Shown here: one piece after another, positions 27,275 through 36,051 of the stretch | How the letters are laid out: every line of letters begins with the position of its first letter | How positions within the stretch are numbered: position 1 is the first letter of the stretch | Assembly (NCBI GenBank): GCA_041871065.1 | Contig: CP168942.1 | Coordinates: forward strand, 1,118,501-1,182,500 | DNA length: 64,000 bases | Reading direction: 5' to 3' | DNA from: Weissella confusa | GTDB taxonomy: Bacteria > Bacillota > Bacilli > Lactobacillales > Lactobacillaceae | The notes under the pieces: generated by a model | The model's database searches: none | Told to the model about the DNA's origin: nothing | The model's input: the letters and a program-made list of their open reading frames with translations, nothing else | Position numbers and translations under genes: made by a program

Positions 27275-27679
27275 TTAAAAATACGATGTTTCGCTCTTGG
27301 CAGCCACGCTTGCTTCTTCAGATAAAATATCGTCCAAACTCAAACCTAGCCCCGTTTTAACATGCGTGTTGGCATGCTTTTCATGAGGGACTGCTGGTGC
27401 TTCGCTGGCCACAACCGTTGTCACCGACTTATCAGGAACCGTCACTGTTTCCACTTGCGGTTGCAACGTTTCCACGATAACTAGTTCAGCTGGTTGTGAT
27501 ACGACTGGCATTTCAACCTCTTCAGGTTCAGCTGCCGGCTCGGCAAGTACATCAACGGCGCCCTCAGACGAATCCGCCCACATGACATAGGCCGTCTTAG
27601 CCAACAACAAGTGCGCGACTTGCTCATCGTAGTTTTCCATAAGACGTTCATAAAAGACGATGGGACGACGATCAGCCAT
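27275..27679 (-). CDS. Hypothetical acidic protein, 134 residues
   Basis: Not recognised. A folded-looking N-terminal segment (RRPIVFYERLMENYDEQVAH, about 1-45) is followed by a low-complexity Pro/Glu/Val stretch and a short C-terminal block (TGLGLSLDDILSEEA). No signal or membrane segment. It lies 15 bases after ytpR and ends in a strong terminator, so it is the last gene of that group. Confidence 0.7.
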   Translation of the reverse strand: MADRRPIVFYERLMENYDEQVAHLLLAKTAYVMWADSSEGAVDVLAEPAAEPEEVEMPVVSQPAELVIVETLQPQVETVTVPDKSVTTVVASEAPAVPHEKHANTHVKTGLGLSLDDILSEEASVAAKSETSYF

Positions 27680-27694
27680 GCTGTTACCCCCGTC

Positions 27695-28333
27695 TTATTG
27701 GAACAACGCTTGTGCTTCGGCTGAGTTTGCGTCGAATGGTGTACCAACTTCCGCAAAGTCATCTGGCAAAATCAAGGCACCTGGTACTTGTGGTGCATTT
27801 GGCAAACGCAACTCACGACCAGACGTAATCATACCGTTTGAGGCAACGCCACGCAAAGCACCGGGCCAGATAATCAAACCTGAAGGCATCATCGCCCCAA
27901 CCTTAGCAACAACAACCTTAATGCCTTGGCGCATGTTTGGTGAACCTGAAACGATTTGCACGCGTTCATCATTGTCCACTACCGTCGTTGTCACTTGCAA
28001 GTGATCTGAATCTGGGTGTGGCTCTGCTGACTCAACATATCCGACAACAAACTTAGGCGTCGTATCAGCTACCAATACATCTTCGAATCCTGCGGCTGCA
28101 AGTACTTCATTCAACTTGGCAACTTGTTCTTCTGTCAAAACAACTTGACCGTTAACATCTGACAAATCAAGGATTTGTGAAGCGTTCAAAAAATTCAATC
28201 CCAAAAGGGCGTTGTCCTTATCAGCAAGGCGTACAACATCTCCCTTTTGCGTTGCGGTGTGCTCTGCTGCTGGGGCAGTCAACACAACCAAAACATCACC
28301 CATTCCGGCTGGGTTGTAGCTGGTAATCAACAT
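27695..28333 (-). CDS. ytpR: YtpR family tRNA-binding protein
   Basis: 212 residues. The C-terminal two thirds is an EMAP-II/Arc1p-type OB fold (FVVGYVESAEPHPDSDHLQV and MRQGIKVVVAKVGAMMPSG...IWPGALRGV), as at the N-terminus of bacterial phenylalanyl-tRNA synthetase beta. It is a stand-alone tRNA-binding protein of unclear role. Cotranscribed with the M42 peptidase. Confidence 0.88.
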   Translation of the reverse strand: MLITSYNPAGMGDVLVVLTAPAAEHTATQKGDVVRLADKDNALLGLNFLNASQILDLSDVNGQVVLTEEQVAKLNEVLAAAGFEDVLVADTTPKFVVGYVESAEPHPDSDHLQVTTTVVDNDERVQIVSGSPNMRQGIKVVVAKVGAMMPSGLIIWPGALRGVASNGMITSGRELRLPNAPQVPGALILPDDFAEVGTPFDANSAEAQALFQ

Positions 28334-28362
28334 CTTGTCAGTCTCCGTTTCTTTTTTATTTA

Positions 28363-29436
28363 TTAATCACCGTAAATAATGTCATTTACAGTTGTCTTAT
28401 CAAGCTTTTGTGCAAGGGTCTCAACCAGTGCTTGAGCAGCTTCAAAGTCTGAAACTGACCAAACCGTCTGGTGTGTGTGAATATAACGTGAAGCAACACC
28501 CAATGCAACCGATGGCACACCAGACAATTGTGATTGTGCACCGTGCGCATCAGTGCCACCCTTAGCCACGAAGTATTGCAACGGAATACCCGCATCATGT
28601 GCAGTATCCAACACAAATTCCTTCAAGCGTAATGGCATGATGACACCTGGATCATAAACACGCAACAAGGCGCCGTGGTCCATTTGACCTTGACCTTGTT
28701 CTGATTGGGTGTCATCGGCTGCAGATGAGTCAAGCGCAAAGAAGATATCAGGTCGCAATTGGTTAACCGCTGGGCCGACCCCTCGCAAACCAACTTCTTC
28801 TTGGACATTTGCCCCCATCATCAACGTATTAGGCAACGAAACACCTTGCAAATTCTCAAGGGCATTCAAAATCGTGACCAAGCCAAAACGGTTGTCCCAA
28901 CTCTTTGACACAACACGCTTGCCGTTTGCCAACATTTCTGTTTTAACAGCTGGCACAATGAAATCACCTGGGTGAACACCGAATGAGGCTGCTTCATCGG
29001 CTGAAGTAAACCCACCATCAAACAAAATGTCTTGAATCTTCGGTGCACCATTCACACCACCTTCACGCAAAAAGTGCGGTGATACCGCTGAAGACACAAC
29101 TGGGTATTGGTTATCGCGAGTAAAGAGTGTAAAACGTTGTGCTGAGACCGTGTATGGGTTCCAACCACCAACTGGGTCGACTACCAACATACCACGCGGT
29201 GTAATTTGCGTCACGATGAAACCCACTTCATCCATATGCGCACCAATCATAATACGTGGGGCATCTGCATCATCGTTATGACGAATACCATAGATACCAC
29301 CCAGGCCGTTTTGAACAACTTCATCAACAAGTGGCGTCAAATCCTCACGAAAGGCCTTACGAACAGCGTGTTCTTGACCAGAGGTTCCCTGCAACTCAGT
29401 ATACTTTACAATACGATTCCAAATACGTTCTTCCAT
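28363..29436 (-). CDS. pepA: M42 family aminopeptidase (glutamyl aminopeptidase PepA-like)
   Basis: 357 residues. Metal ligands and catalytic residues are visible: GAHMDEVGF, SWDNRFG (bridging Asp), QEEVGLRG (Glu pair), FALDSSAADD and the late His in RYIHT. M42 peptidases form large oligomers that degrade peptides in the cytoplasm; in lactic acid bacteria PepA prefers Glu/Asp. It follows udk by 20 bases. Confidence 0.9.
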   Translation of the reverse strand: MEERIWNRIVKYTELQGTSGQEHAVRKAFREDLTPLVDEVVQNGLGGIYGIRHNDDADAPRIMIGAHMDEVGFIVTQITPRGMLVVDPVGGWNPYTVSAQRFTLFTRDNQYPVVSSAVSPHFLREGGVNGAPKIQDILFDGGFTSADEAASFGVHPGDFIVPAVKTEMLANGKRVVSKSWDNRFGLVTILNALENLQGVSLPNTLMMGANVQEEVGLRGVGPAVNQLRPDIFFALDSSAADDTQSEQGQGQMDHGALLRVYDPGVIMPLRLKEFVLDTAHDAGIPLQYFVAKGGTDAHGAQSQLSGVPSVALGVASRYIHTHQTVWSVSDFEAAQALVETLAQKLDKTTVNDIIYGD

Positions 29437-29456
29437 GTTGTATCACACTTTCTTTT

Positions 29457-30089
29457 TTACTTGTGCAAATCTAGAATGGCGCGGATTTGCGCTTCCAACA
29501 TGCCAATACCAACAACGTTTGCGCCACCTTCAGGCAAAATAATGTCAGCGTATCGCTTCGTTGGTTCAACGAATTGGTGATACATTGGCTTAACCGTTGC
29601 CAAGTATTGGTTTACAACTGATTCTGTCGTACGACCGCGTTCAACGATGTCACGTTGCATGCGACGGATGAAACGCAAATCGTCATCTGTGTCAACGTAA
29701 ACCTTAATGTCTAACATGTCACGCAATTCAGGTTCAGTGAATAGCAAAACACCTTCCACGATGATAACGTCTGATGCTTCAACTGTGACTGTCTTATCAG
29801 AACGCGTGTGGGCAGCATAGTCATACGTTGGTTGTTCGATTGATTCGCGTTGCAACAATTGCTTCAATTGGGCAATCAACAAATCGTTATCTAATGAATC
29901 CGGGTGATCGTAGTTCGTCGCAACGCGTTGCGTCATACTCTTTTCACTTTGATCCTTGTAATAAGCGTCTTGTGGGATCATAACCACAGATTCACCCTTC
30001 AAGCGCTCGATGATTTCACGGCTAACCGTTGTCTTACCTGAACCTGAACCACCAGTAACTCCGATAACAACTGGACGTGAATTAGACAT
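29457..30089 (-). CDS. udk: Uridine kinase
   Basis: 210 residues from ATG 30089 (GAGG eight bases before). P-loop GVTGGSGSGKTT and the uridine-binding NYDHPDSLD and YDYAAHTRS segments are conserved; RRMQRDIVERGR is the lid. It phosphorylates uridine and cytidine in pyrimidine salvage. A (TTGAA)n repeat lies immediately upstream of its binding site. Confidence 0.94.
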   Translation of the reverse strand: MSNSRPVVIGVTGGSGSGKTTVSREIIERLKGESVVMIPQDAYYKDQSEKSMTQRVATNYDHPDSLDNDLLIAQLKQLLQRESIEQPTYDYAAHTRSDKTVTVEASDVIIVEGVLLFTEPELRDMLDIKVYVDTDDDLRFIRRMQRDIVERGRTTESVVNQYLATVKPMYHQFVEPTKRYADIILPEGGANVVGIGMLEAQIRAILDLHK

Positions 30090-30105
30090 AGTACAATCCT
30101 CTTTC

Positions 30106-30128
30106 TTCAATTCAATTCAATTCAATTC
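30106..30128. repeat. Pentanucleotide tandem repeat before the udk ribosome binding site
   Basis: Four copies of TTCAA plus TTC (plus strand; TTGAA on the coding strand), ending about 7 bases upstream of AAAGAGGA. Copy-number change could alter the distance of upstream signals or the leader structure. Confidence 0.7.
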
Positions 30129-30140
30129 TTTAAATATAAC

Positions 30141-31511
30141 TTATTGTAGGGGTAGTGTCACTGTAATGGTTGTCCCAACACCAACCTGGCTATCCAAATC
30201 AATTGTTCCCTTAGCTTGATTGACTAAGTCATTGACAATGGCAAGACCAAGACCGGTGCCTGGGATTGCTTGATTACGTGACTTGTCAATTCGATAAAAG
30301 CGTTCGAAAATGCGATTTTGTTGCTCACTTGGAATTCCGAGGCCAGTGTCCTTAACGGCAACCACAAATTCAGAAGCCGTGACCATGGCGGACACTTTAA
30401 CCAATCCATCCTGACGATTGTACTTAACAGCGTTAACAATCAAGTTCGTCAAAATTTGGCGAAGCACGGTTGCGTCTTGCGTTACCGTAAAGGATGGCGC
30501 AACCTCATTCTGTAGGGTTAAATGTTGCTTTTCGGCACTCTCGGCTTGTGACTTAAAGATGTCATTAACCATATCAGACAATTTGATTGGCGTTGCATTT
30601 TCCTGACGTTCAGGCACTTTAGCAATCGTCAAAATATCCTCGGTCAACTCCAATAAACGGTTAGTTTCCGATTGGATAATGGTCAAGAACTCCTGACGTG
30701 CGTCTGGATCGTCCTGTGCCCCGCCTAGCAACGTTTCCGTAAAGCCGGCAATGGCCGTTAACGGTGTACGCAATTCATGTGAAGCATTTGCGATAAAGGC
30801 ACTTTGCATATCCTGCATCTGCGTAACCTCAGTCATATCGTAAAGCAAAACCAATAATTCGTGGTGACGTTCGCGCGTTTCATAGTAAACCAACGAAACG
30901 TCGACGATGCGGGCATCCAACTTCACCAGCTCACGAACATGCGTTTGTCGCTTTAATGATTGTTCGAACAACGATAATAGGCGGTGATTTTTAATAACAT
31001 CATCATACTGTCGTCCCACAACGTTCTGCGTCAGCCCCAGTAATGTTTGAGCTTGTGGATTAGTCTGAATAATCGTTCGTTCAGGTGTAATACGCAAGGC
31101 GCCAAGTGGCATGTTAGCCATCAGAGCAGCCAATGTACTTCCTTGTTGTTGTAGCAATTTAATGCGGTTACGATTTAATCGCTGCACATCATTAATCGCT
31201 TCAGCCAACGGTGCTAATGAATCGTCCGGACGCATCAAGATGTGCCCCGCGCGCGTATTATCTGTTTGTAAATCCCGCAATTTATCAATAAAAATCGCCA
31301 TGTGTTGATCACGACGTTGTTGTTGCAAGTCCAACACCAATGTTGCAACGCCAGCCAAAATCATCGATAACAACAATAACAAATGCGCTTTTGGCATTCG
31401 CGTTTCATCACCTGTTAACGCAGCTACCAGGAAAAGTCCCCAGATGAGTACGAAGAACAAGGCCCAGAAAACGACAAAACGTTTCGCGTTATGCATTAAC
31501 TCTGATTGCAT
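30141..31511 (-). CDS. phoR: PhoR-like sensor histidine kinase
   Basis: 456 residues. Two membrane helices close to the N-terminus (about 10-32 and 41-60) with almost no extracytoplasmic loop, so it probably senses inside the membrane. A PAS domain (about 125-215) follows, then H-box FIANASHELRTPLTAIAGFTE, N-box (ILTNLIVNAVKYNRQ) and G boxes (DTGLGI, GTGLGLAI). AGGAGG lies before the ATG. It follows the response regulator gene by 11 bases. Confidence 0.85.
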   Translation of the reverse strand: MQSELMHNAKRFVVFWALFFVLIWGLFLVAALTGDETRMPKAHLLLLLSMILAGVATLVLDLQQQRRDQHMAIFIDKLRDLQTDNTRAGHILMRPDDSLAPLAEAINDVQRLNRNRIKLLQQQGSTLAALMANMPLGALRITPERTIIQTNPQAQTLLGLTQNVVGRQYDDVIKNHRLLSLFEQSLKRQTHVRELVKLDARIVDVSLVYYETRERHHELLVLLYDMTEVTQMQDMQSAFIANASHELRTPLTAIAGFTETLLGGAQDDPDARQEFLTIIQSETNRLLELTEDILTIAKVPERQENATPIKLSDMVNDIFKSQAESAEKQHLTLQNEVAPSFTVTQDATVLRQILTNLIVNAVKYNRQDGLVKVSAMVTASEFVVAVKDTGLGIPSEQQNRIFERFYRIDKSRNQAIPGTGLGLAIVNDLVNQAKGTIDLDSQVGVGTTITVTLPLQ

Positions 31512-31522
31512 GTTTGTCCTCC

Positions 31523-32233
31523 TTATTCAGCTGTCGGTTGATTGTCGAAACGGTAGCCAAAACCACGAACCGTCTTCAGATGGACAGGATGCTTTGGATC
31601 ATTCTCAATCTTATCGCGCAAGTGTGAAAGGTGCATGTCAACCATACGCGTATCTGGACCAGTATACTCATAGCCCCAAACACCGTGCAGAATCGTTTCA
31701 CGACTCAAAACACGTCCCTCACGTTCAGCCATATAAGCTAACAATTCATATTCCTTCGGGGTCAGTTTAATAACCTCACCGTCACGTTGCACAACCATCC
31801 TGTCAAAGTCGATCATGATATTGCCGAATTGCTTCGTCTTATTCTCGTTTTTACTCTCGGGTGTCGTGACGTCAAAGCGACGTAACACGGCTCGTACACG
31901 TGCAATCACTTCACGCGGACTAAATGGTTTCGTCACGTAATCATCAGCACCAATCTCCAACCCTAAAATTTTGTCAACTTCCTCATCCAAAGCAGTCAAC
32001 ATGATAATGGGAATACGGTTCTTTTCGGCGCGTAATTCGCGAGTGACTTCAACACCACTTTTGCCCGGCAGCATCACATCCAACAGCATAATATCAATTG
32101 GTTGTTCAGCCAGTGTTGCAATGGCGCTTGGACCATCGGTCGCACTGACAACATCAAAACCTGATTTTTTCAGATTGTATGTCAGCAATGTCACCAAAGA
32201 AGGTTCATCATCAACAACTAAAACTGTCGTCAT
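31523..32233 (-). CDS. phoP: PhoP/PhoB-like response regulator
   Basis: 236 residues from ATG 32233 (CAGGAG upstream). Receiver with the phosphoacceptor Asp in IMLLDVMLPGKSG, MLTALDEE and DYVTKPFSPRE, then an OmpR-type winged helix (RMVDMHLSHLRDKI, TVRGFGYRF). With the PAS-type kinase this fits a PhoPR phosphate-response pair. No pst genes are in the window, so the naming is by similarity only. Confidence 0.85.
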   Translation of the reverse strand: MTTVLVVDDEPSLVTLLTYNLKKSGFDVVSATDGPSAIATLAEQPIDIMLLDVMLPGKSGVEVTRELRAEKNRIPIIMLTALDEEVDKILGLEIGADDYVTKPFSPREVIARVRAVLRRFDVTTPESKNENKTKQFGNIMIDFDRMVVQRDGEVIKLTPKEYELLAYMAEREGRVLSRETILHGVWGYEYTGPDTRMVDMHLSHLRDKIENDPKHPVHLKTVRGFGYRFDNQPTAE

Positions 32234-32353
32234 CACGGTAACTCCTGTGTTTAATATTACTTCTAGTGTACCACGACTTTGCTGGCTTCTGACCGGTAAT
32301 TCCAACTTTTCGTCATAACTAAATGAGCGTTCGTTTAATTAAGTCTGCAAAAT

Positions 32354-32374
32354 AAAAAGGCATTACTGCCCTTT
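32354..32374 (-). terminator. Weak terminator of the DHA3-like MFS gene
   Basis: Short hairpin GGCA-GTAA-TGCC extended by A/T pairs, with TTTTTATTTTG behind. Confidence 0.5.
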
Positions 32375-32386
32375 TACTTTATGAGG

Positions 32387-33607
32387 CTATGGTTGTGCCA
32401 GCTTCAAAGCGTGTTTACGACTAATGGCCTTAATAGCAAACATGCCGGCTAACATCATCGCACCTAGGAGAAACACGGTCCACTCCCCCATTTCGGAAAC
32501 ACCATACCCAAATGCAATTGTGATAATTGGCGCGAATAAATCCGTCGCAAAAAATGAAATACCGAAAACACGTCCCAAGTATTCTGGTGCACTATCTTGT
32601 TGCCGCACTGTATTGATCTTAATGACAAATGACGCACGCGCAAAGCCGTTTAAGATGACTAGCACGATGAATACCCACAACGTTTGAACAAACGTGCCTA
32701 ATATGAATGCGACTCCCAACACGTAAAAGTCCCAGTATAGCGTTTTCAATGAATTTAGATGTGGCAAGCGGGCGAATAGCAAACCAGCTACGATTCCAGC
32801 TACCGCAGCCAGCGTTAAAGCAGTCGAATAATCAGTCGCAGTTCCGTGATAACTGTGTTGAATCAAGAATGGCATCGCGATGATAAAGCCCTCAAAAAAG
32901 AAATTACTCCACATCGTTAGCAACATCGACTCGAACAACCGTGGCTGAGAGACGACATAACGATAACCGCCAATCAAGCTTTGCCAAAACGATTCTGACT
33001 GGACGCTCTCGTGTTTTGGCGTTGGTTGATACTTAATTGCTAGATTCAATCCGACTGTAATTAACAACATCACGCCAAAGATTTGTAGAAATGATTGTAG
33101 GTCAATCCATTTCAAGTGCAATAGTAGTCCACCAACTAGCGGTCCGAAGGCTTGTCCCGTTGAGAAAGCAGCGGATGCCCAAGCGTTAAATCGGGCTAAC
33201 GCACTCGTCTTAATAACGTCTGGTAAAATCGCACGAGCGGCCGGATACGCGAATGAGACGTCGACATTTAAGATAAACGTCAAAGCAAACAACAACCAAA
33301 GTTGCGGATGTGCGGGATTAATCACCATCGACAACGTCAACGTCCCAATCGCTCCGAATAAATCGGCCCCCAGCAATACCCATTTACGATTAAACCGGTC
33401 CAATACTGATCCAACATACACATCATTCAATAGATAAACCAGGAACCCAAATCCGGTCAACCATCCCAATACTTGTGCGTTACCGTAACTTGAAACCAAG
33501 AACCAATTCAAACCAAATCGGTAAACACCATCACCAAAAACTGATGCAAAATTTGAAGCAAGCAATGGAAAACTAAACTTCGCTAATTTTGATTCTCTTT
33601 CTTGCAT
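32387..33607 (-). CDS. Major facilitator superfamily exporter (DHA3-like)
   Basis: 406 residues, about 12 membrane helices. Early motif LNDVYVGSVLDRFNRKWVLLGADLFGA matches the MFS loop 2-3 signature of the EntS-like exporters. AGGGG precedes the ATG. The substrate is not predictable. Confidence 0.8.
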   Translation of the reverse strand: MQERESKLAKFSFPLLASNFASVFGDGVYRFGLNWFLVSSYGNAQVLGWLTGFGFLVYLLNDVYVGSVLDRFNRKWVLLGADLFGAIGTLTLSMVINPAHPQLWLLFALTFILNVDVSFAYPAARAILPDVIKTSALARFNAWASAAFSTGQAFGPLVGGLLLHLKWIDLQSFLQIFGVMLLITVGLNLAIKYQPTPKHESVQSESFWQSLIGGYRYVVSQPRLFESMLLTMWSNFFFEGFIIAMPFLIQHSYHGTATDYSTALTLAAVAGIVAGLLFARLPHLNSLKTLYWDFYVLGVAFILGTFVQTLWVFIVLVILNGFARASFVIKINTVRQQDSAPEYLGRVFGISFFATDLFAPIITIAFGYGVSEMGEWTVFLLGAMMLAGMFAIKAISRKHALKLAQP

Positions 33608-33682
33608 AGTTACCCCTCTCTGAAAAACATAATGTGCTTAGTGTATCAAACTCTGTCCGCCTCGTCACTGCTGATTTGTAAA

Positions 33683-33717
33683 CAAAAAAACCAGAACCAA
33701 CAATGTGGCTCTGGTTA
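33683..33717 (-). terminator. Terminator of the DMT-family gene
   Basis: Hairpin AACCAGAGCC/GGTTCTGGTT followed by TTTTTG. Confidence 0.8.
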
Positions 33718-33729
33718 AAAATGTTTTGA

Positions 33730-34683
33730 TTATAGGAACTTGATGAAGACCACACCAGCGGCCATCACAACAACTCCCAAGATTTGAATACGTGACACGC
33801 TAATCTTGGCTGAACGCCACCAGCCGAATTGTTGAACCAACATAGATCCAACGATTTGACCAATCAATCCCATCGTAATCGTCAATCCCGCACCAATTTG
33901 AGGCACTGACAAAACGCTGGCGAAGACGAACAAACCACCAAGAATACCGCCGAGCCAGTTCCAGCTCTTAGATTGCTTCAATTCTGACATCTTTGGCAAA
34001 CGCTTGTCCACAATCAATGCAACAATCGTGATCAAAATAAAGCCAACAAAGAATGAAATGAATGATCCTTGGGCAGGTGCATGTAGCAAGGCACCTAAGC
34101 GACCGTTGATGGCTTGTTGCATAGCTGAGAATGCACCCGCAATAATAGCCCATACACGCCAACCTAGCAATTCAGTGTGTGTTTCCTTCGCTTGGATCGC
34201 CTTATCCATTGCTTCAACATCCTTGTTCAAAACGTTTGGCAAAACAACCGCGACGACCACACCAGCAATCAAAACAATCACACCGATGACACGTAGCGCC
34301 GTCAAAGGAATTGGTTGTGATCCAAACCAGCCAAATGTATCAATAAGCGTACCCATCAAAATTTGACCAAGGATTGGCAAAACAACTGTTTGGATTGCGC
34401 CCAAGCGTGGGAATAGCAAAACGTTTGATGTCAAATAAATGGCACCCAGCACACCACCCAACCAAATCCATGCTGGATTTGATTGAATGAAAGTCATTGT
34501 TGGAAATACTTGATGCGACTTAACAGCACTAACAATTGCCAAAAAGACAGAACCAACCAAAAATGAGATTGCTGCTGAGATAAATGGTGAGCCCACCACC
34601 TTCTTCATATCAGCGTTAATTGGGTTTTGGTTCGCAAGCATGAAACCAGCAAACAATGACAAACCTAGAAATACAAAATTCAC
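33730..34683 (-). CDS. DMT-superfamily transporter with two YdcZ (DUF606) repeats
   Basis: 317 residues, ten hydrophobic segments in two homologous halves (about 1-150 and 170-317), each with the repeat pattern of DUF606 (NPAWIWLGGVLGAIYLTSNVL vs SWNWLGGILGGLFVFASVL). The start codon is GTG at 34683, with GGAGAAG upstream; no better ATG is nearby. Transport substrate unknown. Confidence 0.82.
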   Translation of the reverse strand: MNFVFLGLSLFAGFMLANQNPINADMKKVVGSPFISAAISFLVGSVFLAIVSAVKSHQVFPTMTFIQSNPAWIWLGGVLGAIYLTSNVLLFPRLGAIQTVVLPILGQILMGTLIDTFGWFGSQPIPLTALRVIGVIVLIAGVVVAVVLPNVLNKDVEAMDKAIQAKETHTELLGWRVWAIIAGAFSAMQQAINGRLGALLHAPAQGSFISFFVGFILITIVALIVDKRLPKMSELKQSKSWNWLGGILGGLFVFASVLSVPQIGAGLTITMGLIGQIVGSMLVQQFGWWRSAKISVSRIQILGVVVMAAGVVFIKFL

Positions 34684-34729
34684 TGTTCTTCTCCTAAAAA
34701 ATAAAATCGTTATTAATGAATGCTTTATT

Positions 34730-34757
34730 ATTGTAAGCCTTTAAAGATGTAATGCAA
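34730..34757 (-). promoter_or_regulatory. Promoter of the DMT-family gene
   Basis: TTGCAT, 16 bases, TACAAT on the minus strand, 47 bases before the GTG start. A second possible promoter (TTGTGA, 16 bases, TAATAT) lies at 34831..34858. Confidence 0.55.
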
Positions 34758-34851
34758 GCATTTTGAGCAATCTATTTTGTGAAAAAATGTGTTTTTGTAG
34801 ATTTAAAAAGCCTATTTATAGCCATTCTGAATATTATGTTGTTGATTTTTC

Positions 34852-34867
34852 TTCACAAGCTTGTGAA
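34852..34867. promoter_or_regulatory. 16-bp perfect palindrome, possible operator
   Basis: TTCACAAGCTTGTGAA overlaps the -35 of the distal DMT promoter candidate and abuts the DUF916 terminator. Confidence 0.35.
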
Positions 34868-34868
34868 A

Positions 34869-34904
34869 TAAAAAAGGGATTAGCCAGTGACTAATCCCTT
34901 TTTA
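34869..34904 (-). terminator. Terminator of the DUF916/DUF3324 gene pair
   Basis: Hairpin AAAAAGGGATTAG/CTAATCCCTTTTT, near-perfect. Confidence 0.88.
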
Positions 34905-34913
34905 GATAATCTA

Positions 34914-35933
34914 TTAATCATCCTTACGCTTCAAATCTTCACGCGGTCCATTGTGCTTGCGACGGCGCTTTGGCAATAGGTAACGACCTGCCAAGAACAC
35001 AACCACAAAGACGACGATTGGCCAGATCAATAGCTTCCACCAATTGGCTGGATTCTTCCAATCATCAGCTGCACTAACTTGTTGGCCGGCCAATTGCGCA
35101 ACTTGTGCGGCAGTGACCTTTAACGTGCGTGTTTCGGTTGTTTTAACATCACCTGAGGCGACAGTAACATGAACCTTGTATGTGCCAACCTTAATTGACT
35201 TAATGTTCTTCTTAATGTCGAATGTAAAACTTGATTGTGGCGCGATATCAACATTACCGTCTTTTTCGTAAACCACCTTATCATTCTTATCTGTCACGCT
35301 CGTTGTAACAGTTGCATCCTTAACCAACGTGTTCGCCTTATTGCTCAATGTCACGCCTAATACACGATCAGACGACAAATCACTTAGACTTGCCTTGCCT
35401 ACTTTTAGAACTGGCTTAACTGGCGCTGTGTCGTTTTGTAGGATAACCGGAATCTCAGATGCCGTATTTGATGTCGTTGATCGTACAAATGAGACACCAC
35501 CCACTAGTTGTCCCACGAATGATTGATCAGGCATCGTAATTGTTCCTTGAACTGACGTTTGTCCTTGGGCAGGAATTGTGACGCTGCTTTGAATGTCGAT
35601 TGTATCGCCAACCTTGTATGGCACTTGTCCTGTCACATTTTGGCTACCCGTAACGTAATTAACCTTACCGTTATCACGCGTCGTTGCCGTACCGCCAGTC
35701 AGACGCAAGGTCATTTCTGAATCGGTATTGTTCTTGATATAGAACGTCACTTATTCTTTTTGACCAGGCGCCAATTTCAAATCAATTGATGACAAGTTAT
35801 TCTTGTCGATTTGAGACGCCGGAATATCCGCTGTAATATCATATGCGGGTAACGTGTCAGCTGAAACTGGCTTTGATACGCCAATCAAAGCGAGCGCTAA
35901 CCCGACCGCATAAACTGCATGTCGCAATTTCAT
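34914..35933 (-). pseudogene. DUF916/DUF3324 surface protein, interrupted by in-frame TAA
   Basis: Paralogue of the gene at 36052..37020. ATG 35933 starts a signal peptide (cleavage near PVSA). Codon 61 is TAA (35751-35753): LAPGQKE-stop-VTFYIKNN corresponds to NPNQVESVSFDIKNN in the paralogue. The frame continues without shift through the DUF916 and DUF3324 domains to a C-terminal membrane segment (PIVVFVVVFLAGRYLLP) and a basic tail. An internal GTG immediately after the stop lacks a signal peptide, so a functional product is unlikely unless the stop is read through. Such proteins bridge WxL proteins and peptidoglycan. Confidence 0.82.
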
Positions 35934-36051
35934 AACCAATATAACCCCTATTTTCACTTATTATACGTAATTATAATAATTTTTCCTGTAAAATGCACGT
36001 AACTACGCCTTAGTAGGAATATCTTACCGTATAGTTTTGAATAAAGATGTC

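Noticed and set aside
1988-35933. Stop-codon reassignment or selenocysteine/pyrrolysine-like recoding of TAA
   Set aside because: TAA is used as the normal stop in many genes here; only two genes have internal TAA and both have intact paralogues with ordinary sense codons.
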